DNA of 64,000 nucleotides, taken from assembly GCA_951230915.1 (NCBI GenBank), contig OX579641.1:6448001-6512000 (forward strand). Reading direction: 5' to 3'. Of the stretch, positions 1 through 11,600 are shown one piece after another. Under the pieces are notes generated by a model that was not told the origin of the DNA, did not search any database, and saw nothing but the letters and a program-made list of their open reading frames with translations. Both the position numbers and the translations under genes were made by a program. The DNA comes from Antitrichia curtipendula (taxonomy: Eukaryota; Streptophyta; Bryopsida; Hypnales; Leucodontaceae). Numbering within the stretch: position 1 is the first letter of the stretch; each line of letters starts with the position of its first letter.

Positions 1-1924
1 AGTACAGTCCTTATTTTATCTTCTGAAACCACTCTTCTGGAGCTTCCTTCTTGAATCGGCTACGGACCTTCAATTCTTTTGTTCGGAGCTTGAGGTACGA
101 GGATTGAAGCTATATATTAAGCACGCAACTCTTTAATTTGTGATTTCCCGAGCAAGCATTGCTTGATTTTGGGATCGGGGAATTAGTTACAGGGCGGCAA
201 GTTGCTATCGCTCCGCGTTCTGTCTGTCTGTCGTCATTCTGCGGAGTCTCCTTCCGACGTTCGTCGCTGAATTGGGCGCTCGAGCATGCACGTGTGCGAC
301 TGAGCTCGGTTTCTGTTTTCACGATGGAGCCAGGTTCACTCGGCTAGCTTCTCCAAAGTCCAAATGGTGTAAAATTTACACGTAATGCTGGGAAATCGTG
401 GAACAACTCTCTCTGTGAAACCATCAGCCCATGTACAATGCTGGGAATACGAACGTCCAGGAGAATCACTGTTCTTCCCGTACGGTGGCCACTTACGGAG
501 CCTGGCAATACGTACCGGTGCAGGGTCACCGGGTTGACAAGCTAGCAGCGTGCGCGGTTTGACTGGCTAGCAGAAGAAGGTCACCAATGGTAGGCGGCCA
601 GGGTTTTTTTTTTTCCCCCATTTTAAGGTAGAACTGCCCATTACCACACTGATTTTCTTACCTAGGTACTTTGGAGAAGCTATTTGTCAACTCTTTCAGA
701 GATTGAAAAGTTTGAGAGAATTCAGTTGCAAAAAGAATGAAGACATTTTAACAAGAAGTGAATTTTCTGTGATTTTTTCAAAGCTAAAATGTTAAACTGT
801 GAATAGACCCTTGTTGAAGGATGAGCAGACCTTCTTAAAGCGTGGGTTGATGTGTCTGCTCCCCAAGTGCATTGCCATCATAATAAAGTGTTGCAAAGAT
901 TGTAGTAATAGATGGGCCTTTAATGCAATTGGGAGGATCCTATAGGTGGTCTCACTATAACAAAACATGGTAAAAAAAAACCATAGTCAAAATTGAGTGT
1001 GGTTCTTTTTGCCACGTTTTGATGACTGTGCTTGTGCACGTAGTGGGCTTGCAACTTCTTTTGCAATTTTTAGAATTTTGAGGCGTATAATATACCACTG
1101 GAAAGGTCTTGAAATTATCTTCTCATTATGTTATTTGGATGATTTTAAGTGTAGTTAACGTACTTATTAATTATTGAAAGTAGTGTCTAAAGAGAAATTG
1201 CTAGCCAAACTAGACAATATCCATAGTCAGTATCTACTATTGGTATTACTTATTTTTTCATGGATATTCTTAAGCAACTCCTTGTACATTTATTTGAAAT
1301 AATTTTTTTTCTAAAATATTGTTTGAAGATTTTCCTAAAGTTTTGATTTTGAATTGGCTCATGCTAAGGCCATATATACTAGCCACAATAGCTATTTCAG
1401 AACAAATGAAGATGTAAATTTTTTTTCAAAGAATAGACAGTCAAAAAGCTATGCTCAAGATTGCATATAGTGCTCAACTAAACATTACCTCTACTCATTA
1501 GAAGACATTTGAGGCCTCAAGAAGATTGCGAATTCTTGGGCTCTAAAAACTGTAGCAACCGCCTAGGAACGCTGCCAGCTATGTAGTCCAACATGGTTGA
1601 GACTGTGCCACATCATTCTTTTGGGGAAAAAAAAGACTTTTTTTTTCATTTTTTTTTTCATTTTAGAAATTTATATTATATTTTATTTTTCTTCTTCTAA
1701 TAGTTGGACGCGTTTTCTTATTGCTGTGGGAACAATATTGGAAACAGGCCTGAAACAGTCTTCTCAAGGCCTCCAATTTCTTCTAATGATTCAAGAAACG
1801 TAGTTTGGAGACGTTGTTCTTTAGAAACTAAGAACCATTAGTTTGAAATAGAATAAAAAGTTTGATTATAGAAACTCAACGTGGCTATTCTCAAAACAAA
1901 ACAAGTAAAAAATATCACTTGTAT
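1..1924. other. Gene-poor left edge
   Basis: No convincing gene is visible. The first 600 bases are clearly richer in G and C than what follows and could be an untranslated exon or promoter of a gene lying outside the window, but no conserved protein or splice chain supports this. The rest is AT-rich with homopolymer runs. The short open frames here look like chance. Confidence 0.5.
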
Positions 1925-2215
1925 GGACAATTTCATTAAAATGGCATATTCCGTATGCCATTTTCAGAGCGGCCACTTTGAACTGCGAAAGTGACATCTA
2001 CGAGGGGTATAGATTACATAAATCTTTGTCTTATATAGATTTCAAAAATCTAGCACTGATGTACATTTCAAATCGCACGGTCTGAACTTTGAAAGCAACA
2101 TCTATGACTATTGTAGATTTCAGAAATCTAGGACAATTGAACATTTCAGAGCGGCCGCTCTGAACTGTGAAAACTGCCAAAGTTACGGAATTTCGCCATT
2201 TTAACGAAATTGCCC
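1925..2215. mobile_element. Small MITE with inverted repeats
   Basis: The left end reads GGACAATTTCATTAAAATGG and the reverse complement of the right end reads GGGCAATTTCGTTAAAATGG, two differences in 20 bases, and the similarity continues inwards (ATTCCGTA). The 291-bp unit has no coding capacity, so it looks like a non-autonomous DNA transposon. The GG-rich start would suit PIF/Harbinger, but no clean 3-bp target duplication is seen, so the superfamily is open. Confidence 0.6.
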
Positions 2216-2621
2216 ATTTGTTTTCTACAAGCTTTCATTACTCATATACCAATTGTGTTATGGGCCAACCTTCATTTGCAACTAGTTGCTATTTTTTCCT
2301 ATACATCTATAGTGGATCGTGAGCTCATCGCTCAACCACAAACAAATTGTTGATACAATCCAAGTAATAGTCTATTGATACAATCCTAGTATGAATTGAC
2401 TCAAACTTAGTGCTCAGGGTTGGCCTTGGCAGTTGTGGCCAATGTCTTCCACATGCTAATTACCATGTCGCAGATGTGCTTGAGACATCATTAAACTTCA
2501 TTTGCCTACATTTCTATTTCCTATTAGTGCAAGCATGTGATACTAACTTTCTAAATTATACTATTTCTAGAATTAGGTGATTAATATAGGCTGAAATATT
2601 ACTATATTGCACTAATTTCTA
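2216..2621. other. Spacer left of element A
   Basis: AT-rich sequence between the small MITE and the left inverted repeat of element A. I see no gene or repeat in it. Confidence 0.5.
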
Positions 2622-2644
2622 CATTAGAAGAAAATTCGGGTCTC
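2622..2644 (+). repeat. Left terminal inverted repeat of element A
   Basis: Twenty-three bases identical to the reverse complement of 12808-12830. Weaker similarity continues a few bases inwards (CAGATGCC versus TGGATGGCC). The first 9-mer motif starts only 11 bases beyond it. Confidence 0.92.
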
Positions 2645-3154
2645 CAGATGCCTAAGTTGGCAACGCAATTTTCGTGCTTGGAAATTGCTGAAAATGCCAC
2701 CTTGCACGTTGCCAACGTGGAGTATAAGGTGATGACGAGGGATTTAGCACCCGTTGCTACCAATGGGAGTGACGCGTTGGAAACAATATTTTATTGGCGT
2801 ACCGTTGTCCCCTGTCCTGTGTGTAGGGTTATAAAACGAATTTCCAATTGGGCGTACCAAACGCAGGGACTAGTCCCGCATGCGGACCGGTAGTGGAGCC
2901 GCGCATCGTTGTCAATGATGCGATGTGTTTGACAACTTGGAGGGAATTTCAAACTTGGCACGGAATTGGCTGAGCTCCAATTTCAGAATGGGTCCAAACG
3001 CGTCACTTGTTCAATGTCACAGTTCCATGCATTGTAGTTCCATGAATTGTGTGGATGCCAGTGTTGTCGAGTGCTGCCCAAATTGTGTGATCACTGGCAA
3101 CTCGTTTCCAACAAGTGTTAGGTGATCAATTGTGCGTTGGCAACGTCATCAGGA

Positions 3155-4653
3155 ATGGAGAATCGCAGACCGCGTTCGGAGGTGGCAGCAGTGACGCTCC
3201 ACAACACACACAATAACCAGGGAGAGTGGATTCCAACGAGATACGAGAGGTTGTCGTGGGTGAGGTTGAACCCTGGTAGAAATGGAACTTGGGCTCGAGA
3301 GGCTCGTCGGCATGGAGGTGAGAGCATGAGGGGATCTTACAAGGCTCAAATCATGGACTTCCGGTTCAAGTTTGATGGGCGCAAGACCGTTTCCAACAAG
3401 CCGGAATTGGAGTCCGTGTTGGTTAGACATGCTTACCACCGGCATCAAGTGCTCTTAGATCCAGAGATTCGCCACGATCGGGTTCCATGCAATTGTGAGA
3501 ATAGATGGCGCTTTGTTTCCACCTTTGATGCCATGTTGTTCTTGAAAGTTTGATGGCCATCAAAGTAAACGTGGCTGGGGCTTTACACTGCTTTGCTAAT
3601 TTGGTTTGTGGTATTGTCTGTTGGAAACAGTTCTGTACCAATCCTTTTTTGAAGACTGGGTGGACCCACTTTCTATCCTTGGAGTCATCGTTGTTGTGCA
3701 CAGCGAAATTGGTGAAGCCACTCGGAATGGGAGGTCCTACAATGAGCTTCTGGAGAATGGGATATTTTTTTCTAACCTTGTCTATGTGCCACCTACACCA
3801 GGGCTTCTATATGGATCAGTTGAGCCACTGTCGTTGCCACCTTTCACTGATCCCGAATGGCCTCTCCCCGACATGCACACCAGTGAAGCGTTTCGGTTCA
3901 AGCTTCGGGCCGATTTCCAAGCTGTCACCAAGGCCACCACTGGAAGCCGCATGGGCCACCTCCAGTGGTTTATGCCCTTGCATGTATTTGTAGATCTTTT
4001 TGCGTGTGAGGAGGAGAGGATGAGACGCACTGCCGTCCTGTACGTTGTCAACAGCCCCTCCGATGAGTTGTTCACGAGCCTCATGGACGCAGGTTGGCAT
4101 CAAAAAGTAGTCTTCGGCAAGGACATTGTCAGGTGCACAATCTCAATGGACACTGTAGCCTTCAGGTAAGGAGACTTTTGTTGCCAACAGACTGTTGCAT
4201 GTGCCATTGAGAGTGTTTTAGGGTGTAGGGTGCTTGTGAATTGTTGCGAACGTTGAAAACAACCTTTCTTAGACGTGTCGGGTGTGCTGTAGATACCATG
4301 TTGGGCGAGCAACGTTGTACACAAATTTCAAGTACGGCCGAGAGCGTCTGGCGCCAGATGGTGTTAGTTGGCAACAGATAGACGAAGTGCAGGAGGAGGA
4401 CATGGTGGTCCTCCCATGTTTGTTTGAAGGTGTGACGGTGGCAAGGTTCCAGGTGGGTCGAACATGGCCGTTGGCACACATTCGCAGAGAGGTGGATATC
4501 ACCTTGGGAGGTGTGGTTCCAGAAGACTTCCGCTTCTCTGTCCGTCAGCAAGGGTTTGCAGACATCCTTGTAAACCGGAGGCAGGAGGGTGCCAACAGGG
4601 TAGCAGATGTCCTTCCTCCGTGGACGTTGGAGATAGTGGCAATTACCAACTAA
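3155..4653 (+). CDS. Element A gene A: 411-aa protein of unknown function
   Basis: Three-exon model: 3155-3494, 3631-4165, 4293-4653. Donors are GTGAGA and GTAAGG; acceptors are AAACAG and CTGTAG. Phases 1 and 2 match at both junctions and the total is 412 codons including the stop. ATG 3155 is the first ATG in the frame; a further upstream exon is possible because a CAG lies just before it. I recognise no domain. The protein has a basic, Arg/Asn-rich start, a middle part with alternating hydrophobic stretches (LSILGVIVVVHSE), and a C-terminal part (PLAHIRREVDITLGGVVPED) that could be a beta-grasp-like fold, though this is a weak impression. It is transcribed towards gene B, which ends at 5526 on the other strand. 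The first acceptor is built from a copy of the 9-mer motif. Candidate accessory or DNA-binding protein of the transposon; function unproven. Confidence 0.62.
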
Positions 4654-5525
4654 GTGGTAGAGCATGGTTAGTTTAGAGAACTATCAATGTCAGTTTTGAG
4701 ACATTTTAGCACTTACATTCCTACAGGTGCCTCTTTCAACGTCACGTTGGAAACAAGTCGGTTTAGGATGATATAGAGTTAGATAAGGACTTATGTGTAA
4801 GCAACAACCGTCATAGGAAACACTGTAAGGCTGAATTTTGATAATCAAAAAAAAAATTGGACGTTGATAGTTACCTTCGTGTTTGGGACGTGTTTCAGAC
4901 TTGGTTGCCACTCGGTTCATGATGAGAAATGACTGTGTTGGAAACAAAAGAACTCCTCATGTTTGGGACGTGTTTCAGACTTGGTTGCCACTCGGTTTAT
5001 GGTGTTTGTGACTGTGTTGGAAACAAGAGGAGTTCCATTACATCACGGTGATTGTACATTTGACAAAATGAGGCAACAACTTCACAATGACTGCGTTGGA
5101 AACAAGATGACTCTCATTTCCTCTAACTCTATCATGACTCGTGACTTCCTGTTCCAACAATGCTTTCTTTTGTACACGTCCATCTAAGTCATATGGCGTG
5201 TGTAAACAAGGGCAAATCACAGAAGGGAACTGCATTCATACAAAACATGTTGACAACAGAGATGGGTACCGAAAACTTGCGAGAGAGTTGAAGAACTAAT
5301 GAATGCAAAATCACAATGAAAATATGCGGAAATGCAGAATTTTCATATTCGTGAAAGGCAGGTGAACAAAAATGATGGAAAGAAGTTTCTGCTTCCTATG
5401 ACTGTCCTCAAAAACCCATCAGTGCCATTTCAAGTGTAGGCCTGCTAAACATCCACTGTTTCCAACGTCTACTACTGCCTACACTAGCTTGATGTACAGA
5501 AGGCGCTTCTAAACACGACAAAAAA
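4654..5525. other. Spacer between convergent genes A and B
   Basis: Contains no gene I can support. It carries five exact copies of the element's 9-mer (4746, 4937, 5016, 5094, 5458) and an 80-bp direct repeat. It presumably holds the 3' ends of both convergent genes. Confidence 0.55.
4881..5028 (+). repeat. Two 80-bp direct repeats carrying the 9-mer
   Basis: The string GTTTGGGACGTGTTTCAGAC begins at 4881 and again at 4961, and 37 bases are identical from each start. Both units end in GACTGTGTTGGAAACAA, so each carries one GTTGGAAAC. A further CTGCGTTGGAAACAAGA at 5091 looks like the tail of a third, shortened unit. Confidence 0.85.
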
Positions 5526-7744
5526 TCAAATTTGGTCTACAAGCGCATCCAAAACTTCTGCATCCGCCGAATCTATGGATGACGAACCCGCTGCCTGAGG
5601 CCTGCCAGCAGATCCACCCTCAGATGAAAGATCGACGTGCACTGGTGCGGCAGGCGGGCCCACTGCGGGAGGTTCACGCGACGTTGCCAACTCCGCCTCC
5701 GCCCCATCTGTCGGTGCCAACGGGGTCGCGTTGGCAGCAGCCCCCGAATCTGAAGGCATGGGAGCTTTGCTTTTGTTGTTGTCCTCGAGCGGCAAAGGTG
5801 GTCTTCTTTCGGGCTTCGTCTCCCCTCTGCTTGCAGCTACTGCTTCATTTGCTGTTGGAAACAGAGCACATCCCACATGAATATTACCACAACATTGTAA
5901 AGAAAAGACAGAATTCCAACAATACAAAAGAGAAGAGCAAAGGTTTGAACTACAGATGTTGTGTTATAAATTTGAGTGACAATTACCAACTAAGTGCATA
6001 TAGTACATTACGCTACCAGAAACGTACTGTGAAAGGCTAAGTCTCGCACGGCTGCGTCAACCGCTTCTGTATAAGGAGATCCTTTTCGCCTGAATGCAAA
6101 ACAAGGAAGTGCCCAAACGTATTCTCTAGGAGCAACAGGAGAGAGCACTGAATGCTGGGCCTTACCAGCCAAGGGTGATGCACCTAGCGGTGTCTTTAAC
6201 AACTTCGGAGCTATTTCACCTTCAGGGATCACAGAGGCTTCCCTCTTCCGAATGCTGACACCATAAGAAGCCCCCTCACGCGGAACCTCATTCTCGCCAA
6301 CACAAGTCGGGATCTGTGTTTCCAACGCGTCAAAGCCCCATGCTTCCAGCCACTGACGGTCACCTCCTTTCTTGCACCTTGGACACACCCGACTCCCCGA
6401 AAGAAGTTCAGACCACAAACACCATGGGTGAAACAGGCAACCACATGAGAAGGGCACAGCACCGTTGGAAACAAACAGTTGAGAGCACAAGCCGCAGGGT
6501 GAATCCACTTCAAGAACTGGCTTGACACCCGTTTCCAACGCCTTGTCGTCAGCCAACTTCTTCGGCTTGATGGAATACTGGCTTGCTCTCTCTGTTGCCA
6601 ACTGCTTCTGGAGATCCCCCAGTCCTTCCTCGCTCAACCTGAAGGCTTCCTCCAGTTCCTTAAGGCATTTGGACTTCTCAAGGACCGAATCTTGAACTTC
6701 CTCCAACTTGTCGTTGTTGGCAGTGATGTCCTTGCACACCTCCCGCTGCTCCTTGTCCACCGTTGCCTTGTCATACAGGTTCCCTGCTGCCGCAAGCTCT
6801 CTACTCCGCCTCCGCAAGAAATCCTTCACAGAGTTGAGGCGTTCGTCTTCTGCTTCCAACGTGAAGATTGTGCCTTCCAGTCCCTTTAAGGTACCTCGCA
6901 ATCGGGAAATGCACTTGGATTTGCCCTTGACGTCTTCCGACTTCTCTTTCATCTGCTTCTCCAGCGCGGCCACCTTGTTCCCAACATTGTCAACGCCGTC
7001 AGTGTTGCCAACGGCCTCAACTTCTCGCTGCTCCTGCTCCTCGCGCCCAACTTCGCTTCCAGCGGGCCGAAGTCCAACTTCCTTTTGGAAATACAGCCGG
7101 AACTCCTTCAGAATGGACCACATCTGCTCCCTCAATGCTGGAGGGCCCAATTTCAGGGGATTCAGGCCCGGATGAGCGAGTCGTTCTTCAGTCAATTGGG
7201 CCGCAGCCGCTGCCCAATTCACCTTGTTCCTGCGCCCCTCCTTGTAGAAGTACACACACGCGCGCAAGAATGTTTGGCTGAAGGCTTTGTTGTCAGGTGC
7301 ATCGCCATAAACCCTCATGTACATCCGAAGGTATAGATCCCGCGAATTGAGGTCTCTGCACTTGTCCAAGCAGTACCGTGTCCTGTTCAACCCCTCGCCA
7401 GGAACCCAGATGGACTCGTACATGTAGGAGGGAACCATAGCCTCCGTCACCTCCTTGGGCATGATCCCTTCTTTGCACAATCCGTAAACCCTGTGGAAGA
7501 ACTCTGCGTCATACACCGCCTTGTGCCTCCCCAACAAGCACGGTGCCAACGTCACCAGCCTCTTCTGCAACGCTGGTGGAAGCCCGCTTAAATCCAATGG
7601 AACCTCCCACGTTCCCCATCCCGGATCGGTGGGGAGAAGCACTTGGTGCTTCTGGGGAGGAGCAGACTCTGCCAACACTGCCGCCATGAGAGCGGTGCCT
7701 TTGACAAGGCTTTTCGAACGAGCTTTCCTGCTTGACGCGCTCAT
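5526..7744 (-). CDS. Element A gene B: 680-aa coiled-coil protein with RING-like zinc finger
   Basis: Two exons: 7744-6028 and 5851-5526 (donor GTACGT, acceptor CCAACAG, both phase 1), 681 codons including the stop. The ATG at 7744 (MSASSRKARSKS) is chosen; the open frame upstream of it starts only from GTG and a CAG|CAGG acceptor-like site precedes it. Domains in order: basic N-terminus; a globular region with WGTWEVPLDLSGLPPALQKR; a long Lys/Glu-rich coiled coil at about residues 250-400; then, at about 417-457, a Cys/His cluster spaced C-x2-C, C-x-C-x2-H-x2-C, C-x2-C, which fits a RING-like cross-brace with an unusual middle. The C-terminus is Ser/Ala-rich and acidic. RING proteins are often ubiquitin ligases, but this one could serve in dimerisation or DNA/chromatin binding. 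No close relative is recognised. A (GA)n run in the presumed leader lies just upstream (7831-7848). Confidence 0.72.
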
Positions 7745-8689
7745 GGTGAGACCTACAATTGACCTGCTGCAAAGACAACAGGAGAGAAGAAGTGCAATTG
7801 GAATGTGTAACCAACAGCGCGAAACTCGCACAAGAGAGAGAGAGAGAGAGCAATGGCAACGTAGAAGTACTTTGAAGTTTCACTTGTGCCTGAGGCTGGG
7901 GGTTTATGGGGCAAGTGCCTTGCTTATGACGCCAGTAACTCCCAACGTGCTCCATGATGGCACAGCCGCCTCCTGTTGCCAACGAGCCAATGAGCTTAAT
8001 GATTAGATGTCGCTTTAGGCCCTAATTGAGTGTTTGGGACGTTACATTATGGTCAGTATCTTATGATTCCCTCATCCATTGATGGCAACTTGTTTCCATC
8101 ATGGCCTAATTTTGTGGAGTGCTATACGAGCCTCATAGTGTCTCCTGTTGGCACATCATGGACCCCAGCAAGAGAAGCTGGTACTTCTCTAGGAACCCAG
8201 TCATTTTATTTTATAAGCACGGTGCCAACAGGAGATCACAAATTTCTAGGGTCGTGGGTTTAGGGGTTAGAATCTTGGTTTAGGGTTTTCGGTTTAGGGT
8301 CCCTCTTAAGCATTAAAATTGCCTAGGTCTGTGGGATCAAAATGGGTACATTTGACAATTTGTTGGCAACAAAATTTGGGCAGTACAAACTTTACATTTC
8401 TGATGTGGAAATTTTTCCGCTTGCTGTGAAAATTGGTGGTTTATAGTGATTTTATCCGAAAAAGTGAATGATACCTAAAAAAACTTGCAGAATCCTTCCA
8501 TGAGTGGATATTGTAGTAAAAAAACACTATGGTGTAAATTCAAAGGCTTGTTTCTAACTTCTACACATGGAAGCGCCACTAAGTACATTGGTATGTGGCC
8601 TCGTTAAATAAACCTCAGCCACCGTCGTTGCCAACGGCCTAAACTCTGTTGCTATGGAAATGGTGCCGCTGTTTGCTACACCCTCCATT
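7745..8689. other. Spacer between gene B start and transposase 3' end
   Basis: Presumed promoter and leader of gene B (minus strand) followed by the 3' flank of the transposase. It has exact 9-mers at 7975, 8362 and 8637 plus several variants, a GA microsatellite at 7831-7848, and a degenerate telomere-like stretch with three TTTAGGG-type units at 8257-8302. No coding region is supported. Confidence 0.5.
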
Positions 8690-11600
8690 TCAAGACGTCG
8701 CCACCCAAGCACGGCCTACTCGTGATCTACCTTCCCTCCAGATTCTAGCTGCATCCATTGCATTTGACGTGTTGTAGGCCGTCCTCTTTCTTGTTGTCGC
8801 TGCCGTTCTTTGGGCATCATCTTCCATCGATGTCGCGTTGGCAACGTCCTTCAGTCGTTCCTGCTTGGCAAACCTGTGTTGTATGTTTCTGTACCAATGT
8901 TGGTATTGCTGAACAATGGAGCTTGTTCTCTCTTTAGTGCCTCCATGTTGAGTGTGATGCTGATTAGCAGCCTTAGCTGCGTGATGAGATTTTTCCATGC
9001 CCTGGTTGTTCCAAACAGCGAGACTTCCATACGTTTCCACATACCAAGGACCATGGCGCACCAGATTATGCTAGCAAATCACAGCATTCAAGGAATTAGT
9101 AGAAGTACGTGTAAAAATGTTGCACTGCGTGAAACGAGATGCCATGAAATGTGTCAAGTTCACATACCATCACACCCTGGACCCCCTAAGCTTGTCAAAT
9201 GAACTTCCCACATGACGGCAAACATTGACTTTGAACTGCAGATGTACGTTGGCAATAGACGGTACTCACCATATAATGAGTCACATGGTCTTCCCCGAAG
9301 CATTTCAAGTAGAGGCTCCCCCATCTCTCAATTTTACCTTTGAAAGTCTCCCTTTGCTCTTGATCCAAGGAAAGGCCAACCAAATAAGGGAACACTGTTT
9401 CCAACGCCTGCCACATTTCCACCCTGTCTAGATATTGCCTCCCTTGTTGAAGAGTGTTATTTTCTGAGCGCAAGACATCCTTCCATACTCGATCTTGCCC
9501 TGACCAAGTCGATGGTTGGAACATCCTAGTTGCAGTCACACCACTGAGGGAGGGTTTGATGGGGACACTGTTGGAAGCGCCACTGAGTACTGGGTCCTTC
9601 ATGATGCGGACGTTTCCACCGTGAAGACCAGCTGCTGACAGAGTCTTCTCCATATTCTCTATGGCTTGTTGCTGACGCTCCTCATTCTTCATGTTCCAAA
9701 TGAACATGAAATGGAGGTGAAGAATTTTCTCCATCATTCGAGTTAACGCATGTAAGGTACAAATATGTACCCTCTCAAGTGGAATGGGTAGAATAGGCTT
9801 CCACCGTGATTCTCTGTCAGTGGCGAGCGGTTTACATTGCACGTTGCCAGCAAATAAACCTCCATGCCATGTATGTTTTCTCCGCCTAGCCTCTGTAGCA
9901 GCAGACGCGGCTGTTCCCAGCACTGGTTTTGTCCGCTGTTGGTTACAGTAAATGCATGAGTGTATCGCGTTGGCTCCATGCTTCAGCCCATACAAACACT
10001 TAATTGTCTTCATGTCAGCTGACAAATGCCACTCTACTTTGAAGTCTCCAACACCCTCAACTCTTAACAGTTGACCCTCATCTTGCGCTTTGATGAGTGT
10101 AGGGAACTGAGTTTGTTGGAACACCCAGTGGAGAACTTCATACGACTCCTTGGCCACCTCAAAGCATGCGATAGGCCAGATTTCGGTTTCCGATTGGACT
10201 GAAAAATATCTATCATCTGTTTTTTGTATGCTGGTGTCTAATGCACGATTCATGAGCGTCAAACTCACCCTTTCGAATTTTCTCCCATGTACAATCTCTG
10301 CTTCGTCCATCTTCAAGACGAAAATTAAAGGCTTGTTTCCAACTTCTGGACATGCAGGTTCAGTTTCCAACGTCAGAGCACCCTACACCGCTTGATGTAC
10401 AGAAGTCAATAAGAAATCACGTTGGAAACAAGTACCGTTTGAACAGGAATGTTTTGAAAAGAAGGATATTCACCTTCGGTCGTGAATTGGTATAGCTTCA
10501 CCATAGTCCTCTGCACCACTTCGATGTCAACAAACAAAGAATTCTTGGGCGTTAGAACCACCCTTGATATGTCTGATTTCTTCTTTCTTCCTTTTCCAGT
10601 GGTAACTGAAGGTTGCACCACCAACTCCAACGTACTGTCAATATGGTAATAGTTGCCAACAAGATCCGTCAACTTTGAATTGAGTTCTGTTCGCAACAAA
10701 CTGACCTGTTCAACATAGTCCATATTGTGAGAACACCACGTAAGCCTAAACCCACCACTAACATGCCGTTGGAAACAAGATTTTCCTTATTGAAGTTATG
10801 TAAATCGCCCAGAACCCTGAACCCTAAACCAGGTTTTGCGACTGCAAACACGTTACCACCCTCCCTCTAGCAGCGTTTATGGGGCCCCTGCTATAATTCT
10901 GTTTTCCAATGCTCCGATCGACTAGGCTAATGCAAGAACCCTCCAGTATGTTCTATATTGAAATTTTCCATCGTTTCCAACAAGGCATAGCAATACGCTC
11001 TACTTTGAATGTAAGCCCAACTCGTTTCCAACAATGCATAGCCAAAATTCATGGAATGGGAATAATAACTTCAAACCTTGTGCGGGTTTGGCAAGAATGT
11101 TGGCTTCAAGCGTTTGTCAACGAGCTGCACTCGCCCTTTGATCGTCTTGTAGATCTCACCATATCCTTTCTGTGACACTCCAGTCATATCGCACGCTGCT
11201 AGTATTGCTTCTGTTCCCAACTCCGTCCCAATTTTCTCAAGGTAGTGGTTCGTCATGCTGGTTGCAGCATGACTATGTTGCGAACTTGATATCAACGCCA
11301 GCGTCTCTCCCTTTGACATCAATAGTCCAATCGCCTGCCCGGTCTCATCTTGGGTATCCTTGTCGCCACACAGACGTTTCCTTCTGTTAGACGTCCTGTT
11401 GCCAGCGTGTATAGCTTGAACTACCTGCGGTTGCAACAAACTTCGAATTTTGGCTATACGAGCCCTCGACGCGCCACCACTCTTCGCTAATTCAACGAGG
11501 CCCTTCGATGGTCTTAGTTGTGGTCCTGCTGGAGTCCTGACCATTCTTTCCATTTTCCTTTGGAATTTCACTATGGACTTTCTTGCTTCCATGAGTTCAT

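Noticed and set aside
1597..1803. Open frame with KKKTFFFIFFF start
   Set aside because: Low-complexity T and A runs; no splice or domain support.
2648..2893. 81-aa open frame just inside the left end of element A
   Set aside because: It overlaps the terminal region, has no clear donor to join it to gene A and no recognisable composition; probably leader or promoter DNA.
6090..6165. Possible intron near the 3' end of gene B (GTAAGG ... TTCAG)
   Set aside because: Codon phases do not match and reading through gives a sensible sequence, so no intron was placed.
8257..8302. Telomere-like TTTAGGG units
   Set aside because: Only three imperfect units in an internal spacer; too few to claim a telomere relic.
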